Source of the DNA: Ekhidna sp.
GTDB lineage: Bacteria > Bacteroidota > Bacteroidia > Cytophagales > Cyclobacteriaceae
Length of the DNA: 8,560 nt
Direction of reading: 5' to 3'
NCBI GenBank assembly: GCA_028821635.1
Contig: JAPPDO010000083.1
Location: 1-8,560 of the forward strand
Below, one piece after another: positions 1 to 6,096 of the stretch. Within the stretch, counting starts at the first letter, position 1, and every line of letters begins with the position of its first letter. Position numbers and translations under genes: made by a program. The notes below the pieces were generated by a model. The model was not told the DNA's origin and did no database searches. It saw only the letters and a list, made by a program, of their open reading frames with translations.

Positions 1-114
1 CTTTCGTATCTTTGCGATGATTTAAGTTTCATAATTAAACATAGTTTAAGGATTACCGTGATTTTATTCTTATTCGTATCATGCCTTCGCTGACCAAACT
101 AATAACGATTTAAA

Positions 115-280
115 CCCAAAGGGCACACAAAGGACACAAAGAAGTCATGGAGGGCACGGAGAGAGATCTGCAAAACCCCCTATCTAGGTGTAGTTTGTAA
201 TCCGGCTAAGAAGGTCTAGCGGGAGCGGCTACGCTTTACTATCGCATCTTCTTTGTGTACTTCGTGCCAAACTTTGTGGT
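115..280. repeat. Small inverted-repeat intergenic element (MITE/REP-like)
   Basis: Two arms face each other. The left arm (115-144) is built of CAAAG/CACAAAG-type units. The right arm (248-280) reads, on the minus strand, as the same kind of units. An exact 11-bp match, ACACAAAGAAG at 134-144 and its reverse complement at 248-258, anchors the arms, and the outer parts match imperfectly (CAAAG, GGCAC). The interior (145-247) has no reading frame of note but holds short hairpins such as CCTA-TC-TAGG near 180-190 and AGCG-GCTA-CGCT near 224-236. Arms of this style resemble the purine-rich CACAAAG/CACGAAG repeats scattered between genes in many environmental bacterial genomes; that comparison is from memory. 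No transposase is present, so it would be a non-autonomous element. The rest of 1-300 holds only an AT-rich hairpin, TTAAAC-ATA-GTTTAA (35-49), and no gene. Confidence 0.5.
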
Positions 281-317
281 AAAAAAAATCCTCATGATCC
301 TTACGCTATTTCTAGCG
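281..317 (-). terminator. Weak candidate terminator after nnr
   Basis: On the minus strand the last codons of nnr form a perfect 5-bp hairpin with a GAAA tetraloop (CGCTA-GAAA-TAGCG, 317-304). The stop codon, 12 more bases and then a T8 tract (288-281) follow. The roughly 15-nt gap between stem and T-run is too long for a classical intrinsic terminator, so this is only a plausible end for the lon-nuoABCD-nnr transcript. Confidence 0.25.
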
Positions 318-1797
318 ATAATGCCTTTAATACATTAGGGATTATTTCAATAATATCAGAAGCCATCATCCCTAATCCGGTTTTTTCTTTTTCAAGCATA
401 TCCCCACTAGCCCCGTGCACATAAACCCCAAGACGCAAAGCATCAAAAGGCTCCAGTCCATTTGCCAGAAAAGCCCCAATAATGCCGGTTAGGACATCAC
501 CACTTCCGGCCGTTGCCAGCACCGGATTGCCTGAGGGGTTAAAATGAATCGTTCCTTCTGTATTGCATACGGCGGAGAAAGCACCTTTTAGGACTACATT
601 AAATTCTTGTTCTTTACAAAAGGAACGGAGCAATTCAAGTTTATGAAAATCATTCTCCCCATGTCCGACCAATCGCATGAACTCTCCGGGGTGAGGGGTA
701 AAAATTGAATGCTTCGGAACCAATTTGAGTAGACCCTTCCTCTTAGCTATCATGTTTATTGCATCAGCATCTATGACTACGGGTTTCTCGCATTGCTTGA
801 GCAGGCACTCAAATGCAGCTATTGTTTTTGTTTTCGTTCCCAAGCCGGGCCCAATGGCAATGGTGTCTTTTCCTTTCGGAATTTTTGTTACGTAATTTTT
901 GCCCACTCCTTCAATGGTCATTGCTTCGGGGACACTTATTTGTAGTGCCCGGGTGCCGCATCTGGGGCTACAAACATTAATCAATCCTGCACCTGCCCTA
1001 AAAGCGGCTCTTGTTGCTAAAATTGAAGATCCGACTTTCCCTTTGCTTCCGGCAACTATCAGCAGCTTTCCTACCTCCGTCTTGTGGGTAAACCGAGAAC
1101 GCTTAGGGACAAGGTCTCTTAAATCTTCTTTCTCTGTGAGGTAAAAATGAGTGGATTCATTTTTGATAAAACGTTCACTTAGCCCTATATCAACAAGATG
1201 CCAAGTGCCGACGAACTTGTGATTCTCCGGGGTCAAAAAAGTGAGTTTTGGAAGTTGGAAGCTGATGGTGTGATGTGCTTTAAATACGACTTCTTTGTTC
1301 GTGGATTTGTCACTGTACAATCCGGAGGGAATATCGACGGACACTTTTACCTTTTCCTGCTGATTTAAATAATCAATTACTTCTTTATGGACACCTTCAA
1401 GCGGACGGGATAGTCCTGATCCAAACAACGCATCAATGATGACTTCATCTTCATCAAAAGCCGGTAAGTCTTCAGCCGAATTGATGACGTTATAAAGGTT
1501 TGATTGGTCAAGGTTTTGTTTAAAATCTTTTGTCCCCTTTTGGGGATTGCCCACTAGGTATTTAAATACTTCCCATCCACGTTTTTCAAGGATTCTTCCT
1601 ATGGCCAGCCCATCGCCTCCATTGTTTCCCAGACCACAGAAGACCCTGACTTTTTTCTTGTTGGGGACCAGTACTAAGAATTTTTCAACAAATGCTTCGC
1701 TTGCCTGTTGCATCAAGTTGTAAGAAAGAATAGGCTTATTTTTTATGGTGTATTCATCTGCTCTCCGGATTTGCTCACTGGAAAGGATTTTTATCAT
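301..1797 (-). CDS. nnr: Bifunctional NAD(P)H-hydrate epimerase / ADP-dependent NAD(P)H-hydrate dehydratase
   Basis: This 498-residue protein repairs NADHX and NADPHX, hydrated forms of the nicotinamide cofactors that arise by damage and inhibit dehydrogenases. The N-terminal YjeF_N domain (about 1-215) carries GLGNNGGDG at 55-63, DALFGSGLSRPLEG from 122 and VDIPSG at 154-159, as expected for the epimerase that interconverts the R and S hydrates. The C-terminal ribokinase-like domain (about 225-495) carries VAGSKGKVGSS from 248, AIGPGLG at 314-320, TPHPGEF at 367-373 and ATAGSGDVLTG from 428, with the probable catalytic Asp434 in GSGD. That marks the dehydratase. The length is normal for the fused bacterial form and no key motif is missing. 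Its ATG overlaps the nuoD stop codon in an ATGA junction, so it is almost certainly translated with nuoD. A cofactor repair enzyme co-expressed with NADH dehydrogenase subunits makes biochemical sense, although the pairing may be incidental. Confidence 0.95.
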   Translation of the reverse strand: MIKILSSEQIRRADEYTIKNKPILSYNLMQQASEAFVEKFLVLVPNKKKVRVFCGLGNNGGDGLAIGRILEKRGWEVFKYLVGNPQKGTKDFKQNLDQSNLYNVINSAEDLPAFDEDEVIIDALFGSGLSRPLEGVHKEVIDYLNQQEKVKVSVDIPSGLYSDKSTNKEVVFKAHHTISFQLPKLTFLTPENHKFVGTWHLVDIGLSERFIKNESTHFYLTEKEDLRDLVPKRSRFTHKTEVGKLLIVAGSKGKVGSSILATRAAFRAGAGLINVCSPRCGTRALQISVPEAMTIEGVGKNYVTKIPKGKDTIAIGPGLGTKTKTIAAFECLLKQCEKPVVIDADAINMIAKRKGLLKLVPKHSIFTPHPGEFMRLVGHGENDFHKLELLRSFCKEQEFNVVLKGAFSAVCNTEGTIHFNPSGNPVLATAGSGDVLTGIIGAFLANGLEPFDALRLGVYVHGASGDMLEKEKTGLGMMASDIIEIIPNVLKALSLEIA

Positions 1798-2984
1798 CGA
1801 TCAACTTCCCCCATTACGAAATCGAGGGATCCTACGATTGCGAAGAGATCGCCTAACATACAATTTTTACTTATTTCGGGCAAGACGGAGAGGTTAGAAA
1901 AGCTGGGGCCTCGTGCTTTGCATCTGAAGGGTTGGTCTGCTCGGCCGTTTGCCCGAAAGAAGAAGCCCAGCTCTCCTTTAGGATTTTCTGCCCGAACATA
2001 TAAGTCTTGTGCTTTCGGTCTTATCTTCTTAGGCACTAAAGCCTGCGGATTAAACTCCCTGGTTCGCTTATGATCTGCAAGTAACTTTTCTATACATTGT
2101 TCTATGATCCTGACCGACTCCCAGCATTCCCGATACCTTACCCATGTTCTGTCCCAACAATCCCCAACGGTGCCCTGAAATCCTTCCCCGACCGGCACCT
2201 CAAAGTTCAGTTCGGGATATACACTGTAGCCATCCACTTTTCTTAAATCGAATCTTAGTCCTGATCCTCTCAAAATCGGCCCTGTGATGCCATAGTTAAT
2301 AGCTAAGTCACGATCTAATATGCCAACATTGGCTGTACGTTCAACAAATATTTTATTTGATACGAGTATTGTCTCAACTTCTTTCAACTTAGGCTTTAGG
2401 TAGGTCACAAACGCTTTGGTTTGCTCCTCAAATCCTACGGGCAGGTCGTAAAAAAGCCCCCCAACCCAGATGTAATTGTAAAGCATTCTTGCACCGCTGA
2501 CCCATTCCAGCATTCTTAAGATATGCTCCCGGTCACGCATCATCCAAAGAAACGGAGTGAATGCGCCGATATCCAGTCCATAAGTGCCCAGTGCGACAAA
2601 GTGTGAAGCGATACGGTTAAGTTCTGAGACTAACACTCGTATGTACTCAATTCTTTTCGGGATGTCTTGGTCAATTCCCAGCATCTTTTCCACGCCCATC
2701 ACAAAAGCCCACTCATTGTTCATGGCCGCTACATAATCCATCCTGTCAGTATAAGGAATGATCTGATTATAGGCTAAAGCTTCAGCATGTTTCTCAAAGC
2801 AACGGTGTAAGTAACCGAGGTGCGGCACCACATCCACCACTAACTCCCCGTCTGTCACCACTTCTAGTCTTAAAACACCATGAGTCGCCGGGTGCTGTGG
2901 TCCAATATTGATGATCATCTCCTCTGTTCGGAGGTTTGATTCGGAGTATTTAAGTGGTTCGGATGCGGTAAGTTGGGAGGTCAT
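1794..2984 (-). CDS. nuoD: NADH-quinone oxidoreductase subunit D
   Basis: This is the 49-kDa subunit of respiratory complex I (396 residues), part of the peripheral Q module that forms the quinone-binding pocket with NuoB. The family signature GPQHPATHGVLRL starts at residue 28. His35, and Tyr84 in DRMDY, match the conserved His and Tyr that contact the quinone headgroup in this family. LGYLHRCFEKHAE follows at 56-68, and the C-terminus ends in the standard form GSLDFVMGEVDR. NuoD is not fused to NuoC, unlike in Escherichia coli. I chose the ATG at 2984-2982, which overlaps the nuoC stop as TGATG. A TTG one codon upstream is possible but less likely. Its own stop overlaps the ATG of nnr by 4 bp. 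It acts on the cytoplasmic face of the inner membrane. In most nuo operons nuoE comes next; here the cluster leaves complex I at this point. Confidence 0.97.
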   Translation of the reverse strand: MTSQLTASEPLKYSESNLRTEEMIINIGPQHPATHGVLRLEVVTDGELVVDVVPHLGYLHRCFEKHAEALAYNQIIPYTDRMDYVAAMNNEWAFVMGVEKMLGIDQDIPKRIEYIRVLVSELNRIASHFVALGTYGLDIGAFTPFLWMMRDREHILRMLEWVSGARMLYNYIWVGGLFYDLPVGFEEQTKAFVTYLKPKLKEVETILVSNKIFVERTANVGILDRDLAINYGITGPILRGSGLRFDLRKVDGYSVYPELNFEVPVGEGFQGTVGDCWDRTWVRYRECWESVRIIEQCIEKLLADHKRTREFNPQALVPKKIRPKAQDLYVRAENPKGELGFFFRANGRADQPFRCKARGPSFSNLSVLPEISKNCMLGDLFAIVGSLDFVMGEVDR

Positions 2985-3466
2985 CAATAATCAACTTTCA
3001 TGCCATGATAGAACTCCGGCTCCACATAATCTTTTTTGAGAGGGTGCCCTTCCCAGTCTGCCGGCAATAGAATTCTTCTTAAATCAGGATGGTTTCTAAA
3101 GGTTATACCAAGTAAATCGTACGCTTCTCTTTCGTGCCAGTCTGCCGTTTTCCAGATGGATGCCACTGATTCAATTTCAGGTCTTTCTCTCTTTAAAATA
3201 ACTTTTAATGCCAGGTGGAGATCATAGGGAATACTATAAAGATGGTAAATTACTTCCATTGTATTTATTTCCGGTCCATTATCCAAACCTGTAAGGCATG
3301 ACAAAGAATCAAAGTAGGTCTTATCATGCTCGTAAAGTAACTGACAGACCGACAGAATGAAGTCTTTTGAAATCTCCAGCGTATTGGGCGTAGCAGTTAA
3401 ATCCTCAGAAAGGATAGCGACGGGGAACTGCCTGTTTATTAGTTCTTTGATTTCTTCAAACGACAT
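2984..3466 (-). CDS. nuoC: NADH-quinone oxidoreductase subunit C
   Basis: This is the 30-kDa subunit of complex I (160 residues), a structural Q-module partner of NuoD with no cofactor of its own. The diagnostic block lies near the C-terminus, residues 110-147: WHEREAYDLLGI, then HPDLRRILLPADWEGHPLKKDY. This is the PF00329-type signature. The protein is at the short end for the family, with a compact N-terminal alpha/beta domain before the signature and only about 13 residues after it. The start is the ATG at 3466, 4 bp after the nuoB stop. The bases TAAGGAAATG place an AGGA-like site across the stop codon, very close to the start, so translation is probably coupled to nuoB. Its stop overlaps the nuoD start by one base. 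Confidence 0.96.
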   Translation of the reverse strand: MSFEEIKELINRQFPVAILSEDLTATPNTLEISKDFILSVCQLLYEHDKTYFDSLSCLTGLDNGPEINTMEVIYHLYSIPYDLHLALKVILKRERPEIESVASIWKTADWHEREAYDLLGITFRNHPDLRRILLPADWEGHPLKKDYVEPEFYHGMKVDY

Positions 3467-3470
3467 TTCC

Positions 3471-3995
3471 TTATTTCATTAATTTTTCAATTCCTTTAGG
3501 TCTTAATGCAGATTCACCTTTAATCTTTTCCTGAAGCTTCAAAAATCCCCCTATTAAGGCCTCAGGCCGGGGCGGACAGCCAGGCACATACACATCCACA
3601 GGTATGACTCTATCAATGCCCTTCAACACATGGTATCCATGTTCCCAATAAGGGCCGCCACAGTTGGCACAAGACCCCATTGAAATAACATACCGAGGTT
3701 CAGCCATTTGTTCATAGAGCCTTTTAACACGCTCGGCCATCTTGAAAGTCACTGTTCCGGAGACAATCATCACATCTGACTGTCGTGGAGAGTTTCTCGG
3801 AATTACTCCGAAGCGATCCAAGTCATACGCAGATGACGCAGTAGACATAAACTCAATGGCACAACAGGCCAGGCCGAATCCCATCGGCCAGAGGCTGCTT
3901 AACCTTGCCCAATTTAACAAATCATCCAGTTTGGAGATGATAATTCCACTTTCACCGGTCTTTATCCGACCTACATTTGAGAGGCTTTCATCCAT
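3471..3995 (-). CDS. nuoB: NADH-quinone oxidoreductase subunit B
   Basis: This is the subunit that holds iron-sulfur cluster N2, the last electron carrier before quinone (174 residues from the ATG at 3995). The four cluster ligands are visible: the tandem pair Cys44-Cys45 in [10 protein letters not shown], Cys109 in GSCANCGG and Cys140 in [10 protein letters not shown]. The helix [10 protein letters not shown] and the segment [17 protein letters not shown] are typical of the family. An extra cysteine in CANCGG (Cys112), where E. coli has CANSGG, is not expected to be a ligand. The [13 protein letters not shown] segment fits Bacteroidota-type NuoB as I remember it. A TTG codon directly before the ATG could give one extra Met, but the ATG forms a clean TGATG junction with the nuoA stop, so I prefer it. 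A 4-bp gap separates it from nuoC. Confidence 0.97.
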   Translation of the reverse strand: MDESLSNVGRIKTGESGIIISKLDDLLNWARLSSLWPMGFGLACCAIEFMSTASSAYDLDRFGVIPRNSPRQSDVMIVSGTVTFKMAERVKRLYEQMAEPRYVISMGSCANCGGPYWEHGYHVLKGIDRVIPVDVYVPGCPPRPEALIGGFLKLQEKIKGESALRPKGIEKLMK

Positions 3996-4453
3996 CAATT
4001 AAACTTTGAATAGGCACTTGGAGGAATCTTTGATTTAAAGTCGGTCTGTTTTGGTTCCGGTTTCACCCATGCTAACATTCCATTAGCCCAAACATACGCC
4101 AGACCGAGTGCCAAGATACTGATAAAAATAAATGCTTCGATTATGGTGAAGCTTGCCCAGAGGCCGTCAGTCTCTCTAACTAAATCTTCCTTTCCAAAAA
4201 CAATCGCCCATGGAAAGAGAAAGACTAACTCTGCTTCAAAAAGAAGGAATACCAAAGCTACTACATAAAATCTTACATTGAATTGACTCCAAGCTGCACC
4301 CGAGGGATCTTCACCTGACTCATAGGTAGTCAATTTTTCTTGATTTGGACGATTTGGTCTCAAAATCTTACCCGCTAACAGAGTCACAAGAATAAACAAT
4401 GTCCCTCCCACAAAAAAGAGGAGCACAACGCCAAATCCACTGATCTCATTCAT
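3995..4453 (-). CDS. nuoA: NADH-quinone oxidoreductase subunit A
   Basis: This is the small membrane subunit of complex I (152 residues), which sits where the peripheral arm meets the proton-pumping arm. Three membrane helices are visible at about 7-29, 62-85 and 100-122. Between the first two is the conserved loop with [20 protein letters not shown] (43-62), the loop that closes near the quinone site. The second helix has [12 protein letters not shown], where the acidic pair corresponds to Asp79/Glu81 of E. coli, with Glu in place of Asp at the first position. A polar C-terminal tail of about 22 residues ([10 protein letters not shown] onward) makes it slightly longer than the E. coli protein. 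No good Shine-Dalgarno site precedes the ATG. It lies 42 bp after the Lon-domain gene and shares one base with the nuoB start. Confidence 0.96.
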   Translation of the reverse strand: MNEISGFGVVLLFFVGGTLFILVTLLAGKILRPNRPNQEKLTTYESGEDPSGAAWSQFNVRFYVVALVFLLFEAELVFLFPWAIVFGKEDLVRETDGLWASFTIIEAFIFISILALGLAYVWANGMLAWVKPEPKQTDFKSKIPPSAYSKFN

Positions 4454-4495
4454 GGCAGGAAATTTAATGAAGTCTTTCGGAAGTTTTACAATCGG

Positions 4496-5125
4496 TTAAA
4501 ACTCCAACGGGTCAAGGTGTTTAAAATGACCATTTTGCCTGATCCTCTCCTGTGCACAATGAACCCTTTCCAGGGCAGGCAAAAGATTTTCAAGATGCTT
4601 AATAGCAAACCGAAGTCGGTCGTTTTCATGTGTCATCGACAGCAGTTGGTACTCCTCCTCTAATTTCAAACCTATCTTATGCCCAATTTCATATACGGAA
4701 TTAATGCAGGAAACATCAGGGGAATCTACCGCATCAAGCCAGGCAAACAACTGGCCGCAGAGTTCTTTTACCTTAAAAAGTAGTAGTGAATCCGTATCAG
4801 CATCCTCTTCGTTTATTTTAAGTATTTCGCCACCTGCATAAAGCTTTTCACCCCAAGGATTCCAATAATCATTGACTATAAAAGCATTTAAAGATTTTGT
4901 TTTGATATCCATCCGCCCGTCAGCGTAAGCTTTGGTCACTTCTGTTATCATCACTTCTGTTCCCAACTCAATCTTGTTGGTAACATAGGAGGGTATGCCA
5001 AATACCCCTGAATTTTCTAAACAATCGTTTACAAGCTGCTTGTATCTTGGCTCAAAAATATGAAGGTTTACCTCCTCACCGGGAAAAGCAACCAGGTTTA
5101 ATGGGAAAAAGGGAATAACTTTCAT
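4496..5125 (-). CDS. Lon substrate-binding (PUA-like) domain protein, non-proteolytic
   Basis: This 209-residue protein matches the N-terminal substrate-binding domain of Lon protease but has no AAA+ ATPase and no peptidase domain. The signature is FPLNLVAFPGEEVNLHIFEPRYKQL at residues 7-31 (hydrophobic strand, PGE turn, then the I-F-E-P-R-Y motif). It is followed by GVFGIP (40-45) and a helical C-terminal half (about 115-209) with many charged residues and no catalytic motif. Such stand-alone domains are common and conserved in Bacteroidota; their biochemical role is not established. A role in binding proteins or peptides is only inference from the Lon domain. It is probably the first gene of the operon that continues into nuoA after 42 bp. 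I found no convincing TAnnTTTG promoter on the minus strand upstream of 5125; the closest is GAAATTTG (5190-5183). Confidence 0.85.
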   Translation of the reverse strand: MKVIPFFPLNLVAFPGEEVNLHIFEPRYKQLVNDCLENSGVFGIPSYVTNKIELGTEVMITEVTKAYADGRMDIKTKSLNAFIVNDYWNPWGEKLYAGGEILKINEEDADTDSLLLFKVKELCGQLFAWLDAVDSPDVSCINSVYEIGHKIGLKLEEEYQLLSMTHENDRLRFAIKHLENLLPALERVHCAQERIRQNGHFKHLDPLEF

Positions 5126-5150
5126 CCGTGAAATAGTTCTCTGAATAAAG

Positions 5151-5181
5151 TTTACAACTAACTACATAAAAAATAGTTTTG
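5151..5181 (+). promoter_or_regulatory. Bacteroidota-type promoter for the membrane protein gene at 5200
   Basis: TAGTTTTG at 5174-5181 is an exact match to the Bacteroidota -7 element TAnnTTTG. Nineteen to twenty bases upstream is TTT at 5151-5153, one base off the TTG expected for the -33 element at this spacing. The ATG at 5200 lies 18 bp after the -7 element, leaving a leader of about 12 nt with no Shine-Dalgarno site (TTAATTAA before ATG), which is normal in this phylum. Confidence 0.5.
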
Positions 5182-5199
5182 GCAAATTTCATTAATTAA

Positions 5200-5694
5200 A
5201 TGAAAATAATGAGAATACATCAGGGTAAGAGCCTGCCACTTCCATTTAGATTTTTTATAGCAATGGTTTTTGTTGTGCTCATCATTATGAGTATAAGACA
5301 GTTAGTCTGGCCTTATTCGATAGCTCTTGCGATTATATTTTCTACATTAACACCCGCCGTTTGGTTTGCGACTAACATTTTAACAATAAATATGGAGGAG
5401 GGGGAGATCTTTATCGGTGTATGGGTTATGGGATTTAAATTTGGTCGGATCACTCCCGTCACATCCATTGAAAAGATATTCGTTAATCGAATCAAAACCA
5501 GACAAACCATGTACTCTCTTGCAAATAGTAAAAGCATCCTGACTAACTACGAATATCGCAGTTTTTTGAAGTTAGATTCGGGGGAGAAGTTTTTTATGGT
5601 CAGTCATCCCCGGAAAGAGCGAATCATTGAAAAGTCTAAACAAATAATTCATAAGCTGGGATTAAGCGAAAAAATTTTAGTTTTATCGGATTAA
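5200..5694 (+). CDS. Small membrane protein with two helices and a PH-like cytoplasmic domain, function unknown
   Basis: I do not recognise this 164-residue protein as a named family. Two hydrophobic segments are visible at about 16-32 and 37-62, separated by the short charged turn SIRQLVWP, so the N-terminus and the long C-terminal part should lie on the same side, probably the cytoplasm. Residues 63-164 have alternating short strands (LTINMEEGEIFIGVWVMGFK, then VTSIEKIFVNRI, FLKLDSGEKFFMVSH) followed by a final helix (PRKERIIEKSKQIIHKLG). That order resembles bacterial PH-like domains attached to membrane hairpins; this is inference. There is no signal peptide cleavage site and there are no catalytic motifs. 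The first ATG (5200) is used here; an alternative ATG at 5209 would remove three residues. It is divergent from the Lon-domain gene and appears to be transcribed alone. Confidence 0.7.
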   Translation: MKIMRIHQGKSLPLPFRFFIAMVFVVLIIMSIRQLVWPYSIALAIIFSTLTPAVWFATNILTINMEEGEIFIGVWVMGFKFGRITPVTSIEKIFVNRIKTRQTMYSLANSKSILTNYEYRSFLKLDSGEKFFMVSHPRKERIIEKSKQIIHKLGLSEKILVLSD

Positions 5695-5706
5695 CTAACA
5701 ATCATG

Positions 5707-5810
5707 GTAAAATCTGTCTCTTACCAGCCAAAGCATTGGATCGTCCGTTGAAAGATTCATAGCGTTAATCCTCGACATTCCTAAAGACTTGGCTGAAAGT
5801 TAGATTTTAC
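5707..5810 (+). ncRNA. Candidate structured RNA or 3' UTR (nested inverted repeats)
   Basis: GTAAAATCT at 5707-5715 pairs exactly with AGATTTTAC at 5802-5810. Inside it, CAGCCAA at 5725-5731 pairs exactly with TTGGCTG at 5789-5795. CTT (5720-5722) with AAG (5797-5799) can add three pairs between the two. The interior loop region (5732-5788) offers only weak pairs such as GGAT with ATCC. It begins 12 bp after the stop codon of the gene at 5200 and lies before a plus-strand terminator, so it could be a structured 3' UTR or a processed small RNA. The function is unknown and the call rests on base pairing alone. Confidence 0.3.
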
Positions 5811-5851
5811 AGAAGACTCCGGAGAGTAAATGAACGTGATACCACCCATTG

Positions 5852-5899
5852 AGTTATAACCAAGTTCAAAATTACCCGAGGTTAGTAACTGTTTTTTTT
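5852..5899 (+). terminator. Candidate intrinsic terminator, plus strand
   Basis: AGTTATAACC at 5852-5861 pairs with GGTTAGTAACT at 5880-5890, giving 10 base pairs with one bulged G at 5885 and an 18-nt loop. One base later comes a T8 tract (5892-5899), then CTTTT. The stem is AT-rich for a terminator, but stem and U-tract are correctly placed. It would end the transcript of the gene at 5200 and insulate the restriction-modification genes from it. Confidence 0.5.
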
Positions 5900-6001
5900 C
5901 TTTTGCAGAACTTGAGAGAGATAGTATTAAACAAGTGACAGCACCATAATAAAATGAACATACAAACTGAGCTATTTGAAAGAAAAATGCAAAGTAAGGC
6001 C

Positions 6002-6034
6002 TTTTAGTGCATCTATTCTTTTGAGTGCATACTC
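6002..6034 (+). repeat. Direct repeat with embedded inverted repeat upstream of the methyltransferase
   Basis: TTTTAGTGCAT (6002-6012) and TTTTGAGTGCAT (6019-6030) are near-identical direct repeats sharing AGTGCAT at a start-to-start distance of 18 bp. The second copy sits in GAGT-GCAT-ACTC (6023-6034), a 4-bp inverted repeat. They lie 63 to 95 bp upstream of the methyltransferase ATG, in a position suited to a regulator binding site. No controller (C) protein gene is seen in the window, so the operator role is speculative. Confidence 0.3.
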
Positions 6035-6083
6035 ATTTCGGTTGCGTACTATTGAAATGTCTTTTATTAAGAACGATTTCTGC

Positions 6084-6091
6084 TATCTTGC
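6084..6091 (+). promoter_or_regulatory. Possible -7 element with near-leaderless start for the methyltransferase
   Basis: TATCTTGC resembles the Bacteroidota -7 consensus TAnnTTTG with one T missing, and it ends only 5 bp before the ATG at 6097. If used, the mRNA would be leaderless or nearly so. No TTG is found at the expected -33 distance; the nearest, at 6052-6054, is about 10 bp too far away. Weak evidence. Confidence 0.25.
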
Positions 6092-6096
6092 AGTCA

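Larger units (their letters stand above)
5695..6096. other. Gene-free stretch between the membrane protein and the methyltransferase
   Basis: About 400 bp without a credible protein gene. It holds nested inverted repeats (5707-5810), a terminator-like hairpin (5852-5899), a pair of direct repeats (6002-6030) and a weak promoter-like site (6084-6091), each described separately. Reading frames are only 9 to 17 codons long, for example an ATG at 5954 with a stop at 6005-6007. Confidence 0.6.

Noticed and set aside
7..15. TATCTTTGC, a perfect Bacteroidota -7 promoter element on the plus strand
   Set aside because: The -33 region lies outside the window and no plus-strand gene follows before the convergent nnr, so it cannot be tied to any product here.
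899..1144. 81-codon plus-strand open frame opposite nnr
   Set aside because: It is antisense to strongly conserved nnr motifs and its translation has no recognisable features, so it is a shadow frame.
1708..2073. 121-codon plus-strand open frame opposite nnr and nuoD
   Set aside because: It is antisense to two clearly identified genes and spans their junction; no protein-like signature.
5183..5190. GAAATTTG on the minus strand as promoter of the Lon-domain gene operon
   Set aside because: It has one mismatch to TAnnTTTG and no TTG at the -33 distance; not enough to call.
5954..6007. 17-codon reading frame beginning MNIQTELFERK upstream of the methyltransferase
   Set aside because: Too short, in a different frame from the methyltransferase and without a promoter or ribosome site. 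It could be a remnant of another gene, but nothing proves it.
6025..6096. GTG start extending the methyltransferase by 24 residues
   Set aside because: The added segment is rich in Cys and Leu and unlike methyltransferase N-termini. The ATG at 6097 begins a plausible hydrophilic N-terminus just before the conserved region, and the extension overlaps promoter-like and repeat sequences.
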